A DNA stretch of 21,420 bases. It comes from JBIOJB01 sp044450465. GTDB lineage: Bacteria > Chloroflexota > Dormibacteria > Dormibacterales > Dormibacteraceae. The stretch spans positions 1 through 21,420 of the forward strand of contig JBIOJB010000052.1 in the NCBI GenBank assembly GCA_044450465.1, read 5' to 3'. Below are positions 7,942 through 14,960 of the stretch, piece after piece. The notes under the pieces are model-generated. The model had not been told where the DNA came from and searched no databases. It was given only the letters and a program-made list of their open reading frames with translations. The stretch's first letter is position 1; every line of letters begins with the position of its first letter. A program made the translations under genes and the position numbers.

Positions 7942-8937
7942 ATGACCAATGATGACGTGATCTACCGCAGCCGACTTCGTCTGTTCGCCCTCGCCAAGGA
8001 GATGGGCAGCGTGCGAGCAGCCTGCCGAATGCTCGGCGTCCACCACTCCACCTATTACCGCTGGCGACGGTTGCTGCTCCGATACGGACCCGAGCTGCTG
8101 CGCCCGCGTGAGCGCCGCCAGCCGCGGATGCCGAACGCGATCTCGCCTATGGTCGAGCAGCGCATCCTGGCCATGGCCATCGCTTATCCGGGCTGGGGTC
8201 CCAACCGGATCAGCCTGGAGCTGGGCCGCCCCAAGTGGGGTGGCATCAAGGTTTCTGGCAACGGGGTCTGGCGGCTGCTGCGTCGCCATGGGCTCGGTCA
8301 CCGTGCCCAACGCTTGGCTCTGGTTTGCGGCTTTGCTGCACCACCTGAACCGGAGCGTCGGCCGCCACTCCCCGAACTCCATATCGAAGCTGACCGGCCC
8401 GGTCATCGAGTTCAGATGGACTGCTTCTACATCGGCCGGCTGTCAGGCACCAAGGGCGTGGTTTGGCAATACACGGCCATCGATGTTGCCAGCTCATACA
8501 CCTGGGCCGAGCTGCGGGTCACGCCCAAGAACCCAGCTGCGCAATGGACTTCAGCCCTCGCCCGTCGAGTCGCCGACGAACTGGCTCGGAAGGGTTGGAA
8601 GCTCGAGGCGGTGATGACTGACAACGCCTCCGAGTTCCGCTCCCAGACCTTCAACCGCAGCCTCACCGACCTCGGCGCCAAGCACATCTACATCCGCGCC
8701 GGCAGACCCCAGAGCAATGGTTGCGTGGAACGCGTCCAGCAGACACTCCTCGAGGAGTGCTGGAAGCCTGCCTTCGCCCGCTATCTGATTCCCAAGTACA
8801 CCGGTCTGCAGCGCGACTTGGTTCAGGAGCTCGGTCTATACAACTCCGACCGCATCCACCAAGGCCGTCGCATCAAAGGCATGACGCCGGCGCAGGCCAT
8901 CGGCAACCGTAAGCTGTGGACCAGCAACCCTCAGTGA
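7942..8937 (+). CDS. IS481-type transposase (DDE integrase core)
   Basis: 331 residues. An N-terminal helix-turn-helix region (GSVRAACRMLGVHHSTYYRW, about residues 25-45) would bind the inverted ends. It is followed by an rve-type RNase H fold with the catalytic triad D160 (QMDCFY), D227 (MTDNASEF) and E263 (NGCVERVQQ). The spacing of D227 to E263 is the classical 35 residues. The C-terminus carries the usual YNSDRIHQ and MTPAQAIG segments. Start: ATG 7942, preceded by AGAGGAGG (7926-7933) with an 8-nt spacer. The longer frame from 7906 would add 12 Pro-rich residues and has no such site. Intact, no frameshift. Confidence 0.95.
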   Translation: MTNDDVIYRSRLRLFALAKEMGSVRAACRMLGVHHSTYYRWRRLLLRYGPELLRPRERRQPRMPNAISPMVEQRILAMAIAYPGWGPNRISLELGRPKWGGIKVSGNGVWRLLRRHGLGHRAQRLALVCGFAAPPEPERRPPLPELHIEADRPGHRVQMDCFYIGRLSGTKGVVWQYTAIDVASSYTWAELRVTPKNPAAQWTSALARRVADELARKGWKLEAVMTDNASEFRSQTFNRSLTDLGAKHIYIRAGRPQSNGCVERVQQTLLEECWKPAFARYLIPKYTGLQRDLVQELGLYNSDRIHQGRRIKGMTPAQAIGNRKLWTSNPQ

Positions 8938-8940
8938 GGC

Positions 8941-8965
8941 GTCGCTACATCTCGGGGAGAGGACA
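8941..8965 (-). repeat. Right terminal inverted repeat of the IS
   Basis: Ends in CTCGGGGAGAGGACA on the plus strand, the inverted partner of the left end. It begins 3 nt after the transposase stop. Confidence 0.9.
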
Positions 8966-8973
8966 CATTAGTC
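8966..8973. repeat. Right target-site duplication of the IS
   Basis: CATTAGTC, identical to 7832-7839. Confidence 0.9.
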
Positions 8974-9036
8974 CGTCAACTGGCAGGCGACGCACACGCC
9001 GAGACCACCGGCGAGGTGCGCAGCCAGAGTCTGCCG

Positions 9037-9720
9037 TCAGCGCTTGAGCAGCCGGGCCACCGCTGCCGCTCGACTGTGGACGTCAAGCTTGTTGAGTGCA
9101 TGCTCCACGTGGTTGCGGACGGTGGTTGTCGAGATGCAGAGCTGGGCCGCGATGGTCTGGGTCGAGGCCCCGTCAGCGAGTAGCGTGACGACCTCGCGTT
9201 CGCGCGGCGTCAGCGTCGTCTCGCGAGAGTCGCTCACGCGAGCCGACTCCTGTCGAGGCATGGCTGCCTGGGCGAGCCGGACAAGCGCCGCCTCGCGGAA
9301 GAAATGGACGAGAACGGCTTCTTGATGGAGCTCGGGCGGAAGGACAACTGTGGTGACTTCGAGCCAGATCCGGGTTCCTACCGAACCTGTCCCGAGCACC
9401 TGTTGGCCCTCAACTACCTTTTGGTCCTTAGTCGCCGCCGCCGCCAGGCAGGTAGGCCCGCAGACCGGGTTGCCGTGTGGGTCGGACCAGGCACACACGC
9501 TACAGCAAGGCCGGCCCTCGACCTCCTGCGCTCGGTAGCCGAGGAGGTGGGTGGCGGCGTCGTTCCATGCGACGACCCGGTGGCGGCTGTCCACTGCAAC
9601 CATCCCGTCGCCAGTTTTCGAAAGGGCCTTGCCGAGATCGAAGCCAAGTATCGGCTGGTAGGGACGGTTGCCGGTATCGCCGACCACTTCGCGCGCATTT
9701 TCCTTCCGCAATGCAATCAA
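9037..9720 (-). CDS. PAS domain and LuxR-type HTH transcriptional regulator with Cys-rich insert
   Basis: 227 residues. A single PAS domain (about 28-140; DGMVAVDSRHRVVAWNDAA, then LLGY) is followed by a LuxR/GerE helix-turn-helix (about 165-225; LTPREREVVTLLADG and ISTTTVRNHVEHALNKL). Inside the PAS domain is a five-cysteine stretch, C72 C73 x2 C76 x10 C87 x3 C91, with DPHGNPVC. That could bind a metal, cluster or haem, or act as a redox switch. There is no receiver domain, so this is a one-component sensor. The start appears to be TTG 9720, which overlaps the stop of the ligase gene as TTGA. The ribosome site is poor, so translation probably depends on coupling. Last gene of the minus-strand operon, and the probable sensor of its substrate or redox state. 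Confidence 0.88.
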   Translation of the reverse strand: MIALRKENAREVVGDTGNRPYQPILGFDLGKALSKTGDGMVAVDSRHRVVAWNDAATHLLGYRAQEVEGRPCCSVCAWSDPHGNPVCGPTCLAAAATKDQKVVEGQQVLGTGSVGTRIWLEVTTVVLPPELHQEAVLVHFFREAALVRLAQAAMPRQESARVSDSRETTLTPREREVVTLLADGASTQTIAAQLCISTTTVRNHVEHALNKLDVHSRAAAVARLLKR

Positions 9721-11060
9721 CCTTTGTTACCCGATCCTGATCCCACGAGTAGAGCCGCGAGCGGATCAGCGGCCGAGGTCACTTCCCAGACGCGCTTCGC
9801 CTTCCCGGTCTCTTGACGCAGCAGCGATCCCGGGTCTCCGAGCAGCACACCGACACGCAGTCGCAGGCGCTCCTTCAGCGCCCGTACCAGGCTGCCCACC
9901 AGCTCGGCGCGCTCGTCCGGCCCCACCGGTCTTGCCAGTTCCGGTCGCACAACTAGCTCGGGAAGGGCGTCCCGTCGGTCAAGGATGATCTGGTACTGGC
10001 CGCTGACCCGGGGATCATCGAGGAGGACGGCCTCGATCTCGCTGGGATAGACGTTGATACCGCGGATCACAAGCATGTCATCCACGCGGCCGGCGAACCG
10101 CGTGATCCGTCGGGAGGTGCGTCCGCAGCCGCAGGGGCCAGCTACGAAGCTCGTGATGTCGCCGGTACGGTAGCGGATGACCGGCATTGCTTCCTTGGTC
10201 AGGGTCGTCAGCACGAGCTCGCCCGGCAGACCTGTTGGGACTGGCTCCCCGCGCTCGTCCACCAGCTCGGGATAGAAGTGGTCCTCGAAGACGTGTAGTG
10301 AGCCGCGACCCTCGCAGCATTCCGCCGCCACGCCCGGCCCGATCACTTCGGAGAGGCCGTAAAGGTCGTGTGCCTTAAGCCCGTCCCAGGCTTGCTCAAG
10401 CTTGCTTCGAAAGGCCTCCGACCAGGGCTCCGCGCCGAAGACGCCATAGCGCAGGTTCTTTCGGATCCGGTCTTTCAGCCCGTCGGCCTCCGCTCGCTCG
10501 GCAAGCAGCAGCGCGAAGGAGGGCGTGCAGGCGAGGCCGTTAGCACCGAGGTCGGCCATCAGCTGGACCTGGAGGCCCGGGTTGCCGGCTGAGGCAGGCA
10601 CGACGGTGGCACCCAGCCGCTCACCGCCGTAGTGCAGACCGAGTCCGCCAGTGAAGAGCCCGTAGCCATAGGCGACGTGGAGGACATCCTGCTTGCGTCC
10701 ACCTGCGGCCGCGATAGCCCGCGCATTGACATCGGCGAAAAGGTCGATGTCCGCCATCGTGTAGGCGACGATGGTGGGCTTGCCGCGGGTCCCGGAGGAG
10801 GCGTGAACGCGGACGGTGTCGGCGAGCGGGACGGCAAGCATCCCGAAGGGGAAGCTGTCGCGGAGCTCGGACTTGGTCGTAAAGGGCAGCCGCCGGAGGT
10901 CATCGATGGTCCGGATTGACTCTGGCTCGAGGCCTACAAGCTTGGCCTTCCAGTAAGGGGAACCCGAGTTCTTGAGGCGACCAACCAGAGCCGCCAGGCG
11001 CCCTCCCTGCAGCTCTCCCAGCCGCTCCGAATCCATCGCCTCAAGCTCGGGCTGGAACAT
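9717..11060 (-). CDS. paaK: Phenylacetate-CoA ligase family AMP-forming ligase
   Basis: 447 residues, the normal PaaK size. It activates aryl acetates such as phenylacetate to the CoA thioester with ATP, giving AMP and PPi. Motifs of the ANL superfamily are visible: P-loop SSGTRGKPT (residues 88-96), YGLSE, the aspartate segment YRTGDI, and the hinge/C-terminal segment GRVDDMLVIRGINVYPSEIE. An in-frame ATG exists at 11090, but it would overlap the tetR stop. ATG 11060 has AAAGGTGA with an 8-nt spacer and fits family N-termini, so I chose it. It lies 16 nt after tetR in an operon with two 2-oxoacid:ferredoxin oxidoreductases, which fits arylacetyl-CoA metabolism. Substrate range is not visible. 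Confidence 0.92.
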   Translation of the reverse strand: MFQPELEAMDSERLGELQGGRLAALVGRLKNSGSPYWKAKLVGLEPESIRTIDDLRRLPFTTKSELRDSFPFGMLAVPLADTVRVHASSGTRGKPTIVAYTMADIDLFADVNARAIAAAGGRKQDVLHVAYGYGLFTGGLGLHYGGERLGATVVPASAGNPGLQVQLMADLGANGLACTPSFALLLAERAEADGLKDRIRKNLRYGVFGAEPWSEAFRSKLEQAWDGLKAHDLYGLSEVIGPGVAAECCEGRGSLHVFEDHFYPELVDERGEPVPTGLPGELVLTTLTKEAMPVIRYRTGDITSFVAGPCGCGRTSRRITRFAGRVDDMLVIRGINVYPSEIEAVLLDDPRVSGQYQIILDRRDALPELVVRPELARPVGPDERAELVGSLVRALKERLRLRVGVLLGDPGSLLRQETGKAKRVWEVTSAADPLAALLVGSGSGNKG

Positions 11061-11076
11061 GGTGCTGGTCACCTTT

Positions 11077-11691
11077 TTATTGCACCCCATTGCTCTTCAC
11101 CCGATTCGTGGCGCTGTCCGCGGCGACGGCACGAACTGCCAGCTCGCCGTAGTCCGCACCGATCCCAGCCGCATTCAAATTGCCATCGGGCCGATACCAA
11201 CGCGCCACCCAGTTGCACATACCGAGCAGCGCCAGGCTAGTTAGTTCCACGCTAACCGGACGGAACTCGCCCGACTCGACACCAGAGGCCAGGATTCGCC
11301 GAAAACTCTGTTCGTACTCGTCACGGCTGGCTAGGTGCGCTTTCAAATAGGCGGGTTCCAGGAAGCGGCCCTCCTCCACGAAGCAGGCCACGTTGTCGAG
11401 GTCGTGGATCAGCTCGACCACGTGCGCGGCCACCGCCCGCCGCAATCGCTCCTCGGCGGGTAGTTCAGACTCGGCGATCGCATGCATCGCCGGGGTGGTC
11501 CGCTGGACGGTATGCTGCACGATCTCAAAGAGCATCGCCTGCTTGCTCTGGAAGTGGTTGTAGAGGTTCGACTTCGACATTCCCGCTCTCGAAGCGATCT
11601 CGCGCATGCTGGTGCCTTCGAAGCCGCGCCGCCGGAAGAGCCGCGCCGCGACCTCGAGGATCCGCTGCCGGCTGCTGGCCGCCTCAGTCAT
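11077..11691 (-). CDS. TetR family transcriptional regulator
   Basis: 204 residues. The N-terminal TetR helix-turn-helix is clear (RQRILEVAARLFRRRGFEGT, then MREIASRAGMSKSNLYNHF, residues about 8-50). A helical ligand-binding domain follows. The Ser-Asn-Leu-Tyr-Asn-His-Phe recognition helix resembles acyl-CoA-responsive regulators of the FadR/KstR2/PaaR type, so an aryl-CoA ligand is a reasonable guess. ATG 11691 has GGAGGAG with a short spacer, and its first 8 bases overlap the end of the gamma-subunit gene. It is embedded inside the operon it may control, which would give autoregulation. Confidence 0.9.
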   Translation of the reverse strand: MTEAASSRQRILEVAARLFRRRGFEGTSMREIASRAGMSKSNLYNHFQSKQAMLFEIVQHTVQRTTPAMHAIAESELPAEERLRRAVAAHVVELIHDLDNVACFVEEGRFLEPAYLKAHLASRDEYEQSFRRILASGVESGEFRPVSVELTSLALLGMCNWVARWYRPDGNLNAAGIGADYGELAVRAVAADSATNRVKSNGVQ

Positions 11692-12232
11692 GAATCTCCT
11701 CCGCTCGAGCCGCGATTTGGACGCCGGCGGCGAGGGCCGCCAGGTTGAGTGGGCGGAGGCTCTCCGGCACCCGTCCGGCGACCGCGCGCTCCAGATCCGA
11801 GAAGGGGACGAGCCGGGTCAGCTGCCAGAGCGCTCCTAGGGCGACTACGTTGGTGGACAGCCGGACGCCGGTACCGGCCGCAGCGGCGGCCATCTGAAGG
11901 CGATGCTCGATCCAGGTATTTGCCAGCGGTGCAATGGGATCGCCATCCACAAGCAGCAGGCCGCCAGGAACTAACTCGGCGACGTAGGCGGCACGCGCAG
12001 CGTCGGTTAGGGCCACCAGGACGTCGAGCGCCTCCGCCCGCGGGAAGGCGATTTCGGCCTCGTCGATGATCACGTCCGACCGGCTGGCACCGCCGCGAGA
12101 CTGCGGTCCGTAGACCTGCGACTGGGTTGCATTGAGGCCGGCCATCACGGCGGCCTCGGCGAGTATTACACCGGCCAGCACCACGCCTTGCCCACCCGAG
12201 CCGGCAATGCGGATGCGTAGGCAGCTAGCCAC
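11684..12232 (-). CDS. 2-oxoacid:ferredoxin oxidoreductase, gamma subunit
   Basis: 182 residues, the size of free-standing PorG/KorC-type gamma subunits, which bind CoA at the interface with alpha and beta. The diagnostic start IRIAGSGGQGVVLAG is present, followed by QSQVYGPQSRGGASRSDVII and the proline-rich C-terminal region. I chose GTG 12232: it places the conserved GSGGQG about 10 residues in and overlaps the end of the beta gene by 8 bases. The frame extends further upstream, but only as readthrough of the beta gene in another frame. Forms one enzyme with the alpha and beta genes just upstream. The electron-carrying delta ferredoxin is not a separate gene here. Confidence 0.92.
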   Translation of the reverse strand: MASCLRIRIAGSGGQGVVLAGVILAEAAVMAGLNATQSQVYGPQSRGGASRSDVIIDEAEIAFPRAEALDVLVALTDAARAAYVAELVPGGLLLVDGDPIAPLANTWIEHRLQMAAAAAGTGVRLSTNVVALGALWQLTRLVPFSDLERAVAGRVPESLRPLNLAALAAGVQIAARAEEIHD

Positions 12233-13010
12233 GGTGCAGGATCCCCATCGCCAGCCCGGCCGGCAGGGCCGCGCCGGCCGCGGGCAAGTTGCCGACAAAG
12301 GCCTTGCCGGCTAGGATCTGGCCTATCGCCGCGTCACGGCGGCGCATCGCCACCAGCATCTCGGGTCCCTCGCCGAGATCGTTGTAGCGGCCATAGTAAA
12401 CGGGACAGTCGCTGATCAGCTCGACGAAGCTGAAGCCTCGGTGTTCAATTGCCTGGGCGACTATATCGGCCACCAGGGGCGGCTCATAGAGCGTCACTCG
12501 AGCAATGAAGGTGGCCCCGGCGGCCTCCAGCAATCGGCAGGCATCGAAGGTAGGCTCCGCGTTCCCGCGGGGAGCGGTGCTCGCCAGGCCGCCCAACGGA
12601 GTGGTGGGAGCGACCTGCCCGCCCGTCATCCCATAGATCGAGTTGTTGAAGAGCAGGCAGGTCAGGTCCAGGTTGCGGCGAGCGGCGTGAATCATGTGGT
12701 TGCCGCCGATCGCCAATCCGTCGCCGTCGCCCGTGATGACGACAACCGTCAGATCCGGCCGGGCGAGCTTGAGCCCGGTAGCGAAGGCGGGCGCGCGGCC
12801 GTGTGTCGAATGCATTGTGCAGAAATCGGCGTAGCCCGCCAACCGGCTGCTGCAGCCGATCCCGGCGACGAGGGCGATCCGGTCCGGATCCAGCCCCAGG
12901 TGGTCGACAGCCTCGAAGAGCGCCCGCAGCGCGATTCCGTGGGCGCAGCCGGGGCAGAGGACATGCGGCATCACCGCCCGGCGCAAGTGGCGGATAGCAG
13001 GGAGCTTCAC
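12225..13010 (-). CDS. korB: 2-oxoacid:ferredoxin oxidoreductase, beta subunit (ThDP and 4Fe-4S)
   Basis: 261 residues. It carries thiamine diphosphate and one 4Fe-4S cluster and catalyses CoA-dependent oxidative decarboxylation of a 2-oxoacid with the alpha and gamma subunits. The ThDP/Mg motif runs from GDGDGLAIGGNH (94-105) to FNNSIYGMTGGQ (121-132). The four cluster cysteines are C19 and C22 (CPGCAHG), C53 (GIGCSSR) and C202 (SDCPVYYG). GTG 13010 overlaps the alpha stop as GTGA. The longer open frame upstream is the alpha gene read out of frame. All catalytic features are intact. The substrate may be 2-oxoglutarate, but the context suggests an arylglyoxylate. Confidence 0.93.
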   Translation of the reverse strand: MKLPAIRHLRRAVMPHVLCPGCAHGIALRALFEAVDHLGLDPDRIALVAGIGCSSRLAGYADFCTMHSTHGRAPAFATGLKLARPDLTVVVITGDGDGLAIGGNHMIHAARRNLDLTCLLFNNSIYGMTGGQVAPTTPLGGLASTAPRGNAEPTFDACRLLEAAGATFIARVTLYEPPLVADIVAQAIEHRGFSFVELISDCPVYYGRYNDLGEGPEMLVAMRRRDAAIGQILAGKAFVGNLPAAGAALPAGLAMGILHRG

Positions 13011-14137
13011 ACTTCCACCGCCGCCGCGGCCCGAAGACCCGCCAGCACCTGTGCGGGCGTGATGGGGGCTCCGTCGACGCGATTGAGCCGCTCGATCCGG
13101 CAGGCGCCGGCAGCTGCTCGGGACACCTCGCCCACAAGTTGTCCGAGGTTCAGCTCGGCGACAAGTATCGCGCCGACCCGCCGCGCCGTCCGGGCGACCG
13201 CCTCGTCGGGAAATGGCCAGATCGTACGTGGCCGGAGCAGGCCGGCCCTGAGGCCACCGGCCCGCGCCTCTGCCACTGCCACCTGCGCGGCCCGCGCGCC
13301 GATCCCGAACGCGAAGACGGCCACCTCGGCGTCCTCCAGGCCGATCTCCTCGGCCGCCGGCAGTTCCTCGCGATGGCACTCTATCTTGGCGTGGAGCCGT
13401 CGCAGCAGTGCATCCACCGCGGCCGGCTCCTCGGTCGGAAATCCGTTTTCGTCATGGAAGAGGCCGGTGATGTGGTAGCGCCGGCCGTTGCCGAAGGGCG
13501 TGAGGCGCGCCGGCGCATCCCCTGCCGCAGCGTAAGGCTTCGCATCGCCCGGCGGCATCGCAGGTGGCGGAAAGAATGTCGGCGTTGCCGGGTCAGTGAC
13601 CCGCTCGCGCGTGTGGCCGATAACCTCGTCATACGTCACGATTACCGGCGTAGCGAACCGCTCGGCAAGCCGGAAGGCGGCCATCGTCAGCTCGTGCACC
13701 TCGGAAGCCGAGGCCGGTGCCAGCACGATCGCTGGCCGGTCGCCATGGGCTCCCCAGCGGGCCTGCATCACGTCGGCCTGCGAGGGCCCAGTCGGAAGGC
13801 CGGTGCTCGGCCCGCCTCGCATCACGTTGACGACCACGCATGGGAGTTCGGCCATCGCCGCGTAACCGAGGTGCTCCTGCATCAGCGAGAAGCCGGGCCC
13901 GCTGGTGGCCGTCATCGCCCGGACGCCACCGGCCGCTGCACCGATCACGGCCGCCAATGACGCGATCTCGTCCTCCATTTGAATGAAGACGCCGCCCAGC
14001 GCCGGCAACCGCCGGGCCATCTCCTCGGCGATCTCCGATGAGGGAGTGATCGGGTATCCCGCGAAGAATCGGCAGCCAGCAGCGAGCGCGCCCTCGGCGC
14101 ACGCGGAGTTGCCCTGGAGCAGGCGGGGCTCAGGCAA
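13007..14137 (-). CDS. korA: 2-oxoacid:ferredoxin oxidoreductase, alpha subunit
   Basis: 376 residues, the size of KorA-type alpha subunits without a fused gamma domain. The pyrimidine-domain signature LLQGNSACAEGALAAGCRFF and GYPITPSSE is present, with the Glu-containing segment QMEDEIASLAAVIGAAAGG, SGPGFSLMQEHLGYA and the C-terminal domain ending in RLNRVDGAPITP. I chose TTG 14137 because GAGGAGG (14144-14150) lies exactly 6 nt upstream and LLQGN follows at once. GTG 14152 and GTG 14143 are possible but have absent or zero spacing to that site. The start overlaps the tail of the iorB fusion gene by 8 bases, and the stop overlaps the beta start by 4. Confidence 0.92.
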   Translation of the reverse strand: MPEPRLLQGNSACAEGALAAGCRFFAGYPITPSSEIAEEMARRLPALGGVFIQMEDEIASLAAVIGAAAGGVRAMTATSGPGFSLMQEHLGYAAMAELPCVVVNVMRGGPSTGLPTGPSQADVMQARWGAHGDRPAIVLAPASASEVHELTMAAFRLAERFATPVIVTYDEVIGHTRERVTDPATPTFFPPPAMPPGDAKPYAAAGDAPARLTPFGNGRRYHITGLFHDENGFPTEEPAAVDALLRRLHAKIECHREELPAAEEIGLEDAEVAVFAFGIGARAAQVAVAEARAGGLRAGLLRPRTIWPFPDEAVARTARRVGAILVAELNLGQLVGEVSRAAAGACRIERLNRVDGAPITPAQVLAGLRAAAAVEV

Positions 14138-14960
14138 CCGCACCCTCCTCACTCAGCACAGTGATCGCGAAGTCCGGGCAGAGCATCTCGCAGAGCCGAC
14201 AGCCGGTGCAGAGGGCCGGATTGGTGACGGTGACTTTGAGGGAGTCGTCGAGGGCCAGGCACCGTTCGGGGCAGAGGCGGACGCAGATGTCGCAGCCTTT
14301 GCACCACGCTGACTCGATCTCAAGCCAGTGGCGGAGGGTTGCCGGACGGGGCGGTGCATGGGCTGGGAGTTCGGCCGCCGGAATGCGCAAAGTACGGCCG
14401 GCCGCGAAGGCGGCCAGGTTGGCGGCCACTGTCGGCGACGGTACGGTCACCCGGATCGACTCCTCCCAGGGGCCTTCGGGCAGCCCCAGCAGCGCCGACG
14501 CGACGCCCAGTAGCACGCTCCCCGCCGCTCGCTCGCTCCCTGCCTCGCGGGCGATGGCGGTCGCGTCGACCAGGATGGCGTCGCCCGGTGCCGCCTGGTC
14601 GAAGGGATAGCGCGATACCCAGGCCCGTCGGTCGAGACAGGCGACGGGTGGTACCACGCGCCGGGGATCGGCGACTAGTCTGCCGCCAGGCCGCAGGTGC
14701 GCGCTCCACCGGAGCGCCTCCGCCCATTCAAACGCGATCACCAGGTCAGCCTCGCCTGCCGCAATCAACGGGCTCGCTACCTCGTCGCCGAAGCGGAGAT
14801 GGCTGGTCACCACACCGCCTCGTTGCGACATGCCATGTACCTCGCTCTGCTTGACATCGAAGCCGGTGCGAAGCAGGGCGTCGGCGGCGATGTGGCTGGC
14901 CAGCAGCACGCCCTGGCCGCCGACCCCTGCGAGCAGCACGCCGCGGACTGGAGCCTTCAT
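14130..14960 (-). CDS. iorB: IorB-like 2-oxoacid oxidoreductase subunit fused to a 2[4Fe-4S] ferredoxin
   Basis: 276 residues, against about 190-200 for ordinary IorB. Residues 1-200 are the gamma/IorB domain (VLLAGVGGQGVLLASHIAA; KQSEVHGMSQRGGVVTSHLR), which partners IorA in CoA-dependent oxidation of indolepyruvate or phenylpyruvate. Residues about 215-270 form a bacterial-type ferredoxin with two full sets: C220-x2-C223-x2-C226-x3-C230-P and C251-x2-C254-x2-C257-x3-C261-P. This tail looks like the delta (KorD/PorD) subunit, which is otherwise missing for the neighbouring alpha-beta-gamma enzyme. It may therefore carry electrons for one or both enzymes. ATG 14960 overlaps the iorA stop as ATGA. 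Confidence 0.92.
   Translation of the reverse strand: MKAPVRGVLLAGVGGQGVLLASHIAADALLRTGFDVKQSEVHGMSQRGGVVTSHLRFGDEVASPLIAAGEADLVIAFEWAEALRWSAHLRPGGRLVADPRRVVPPVACLDRRAWVSRYPFDQAAPGDAILVDATAIAREAGSERAAGSVLLGVASALLGLPEGPWEESIRVTVPSPTVAANLAAFAAGRTLRIPAAELPAHAPPRPATLRHWLEIESAWCKGCDICVRLCPERCLALDDSLKVTVTNPALCTGCRLCEMLCPDFAITVLSEEGAVA

Larger units (their letters stand above)
7840..8965 (+). mobile_element. Complete IS481-type insertion sequence, 1126 bp
   Basis: Both ends begin TGTCCTCTC and match over 25 bp as inverted repeats with 20 of 25 identities. They enclose a single intact DDE transposase gene, and exact 8-bp direct repeats flank the element. One ORF without a programmed frameshift, the DD(35)E integrase core and the TGT ends fit the IS481 group of the IS3-like elements. 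Intact ends, intact gene and identical duplications indicate a recent and possibly still active insertion. Confidence 0.93.
7826..8978. terminator. Hairpin between convergent genes, split by the insertion sequence
   Basis: Removing 7840-8965 and one copy of the 8-bp duplication restores TGACGG (7826-7831), a 7-nt loop CATTAGT, and CCGTCA (8973-8978): a perfect 6-bp stem. Weaker outer pairing is possible between GCGCC (7821-7825) and GGCG plus C around 8986-8991. The hairpin lies 11 nt after the oxidoreductase stop and about 58 nt after the stop of the convergent luxR gene, a natural place for a bidirectional terminator. There is no U-tract. The two arms are now 1.1 kb apart, so it is probably inactive. 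Confidence 0.4.

Noticed and set aside
12441..13478. 345-codon plus-strand open frame
   Set aside because: It lies opposite the alpha and beta oxidoreductase genes, has Arg/Ser/Ala-rich low-complexity content and no family motifs. It is a GC-rich antisense shadow.
13139..13960. 273-codon plus-strand open frame
   Set aside because: Antisense to korA, with no motifs.
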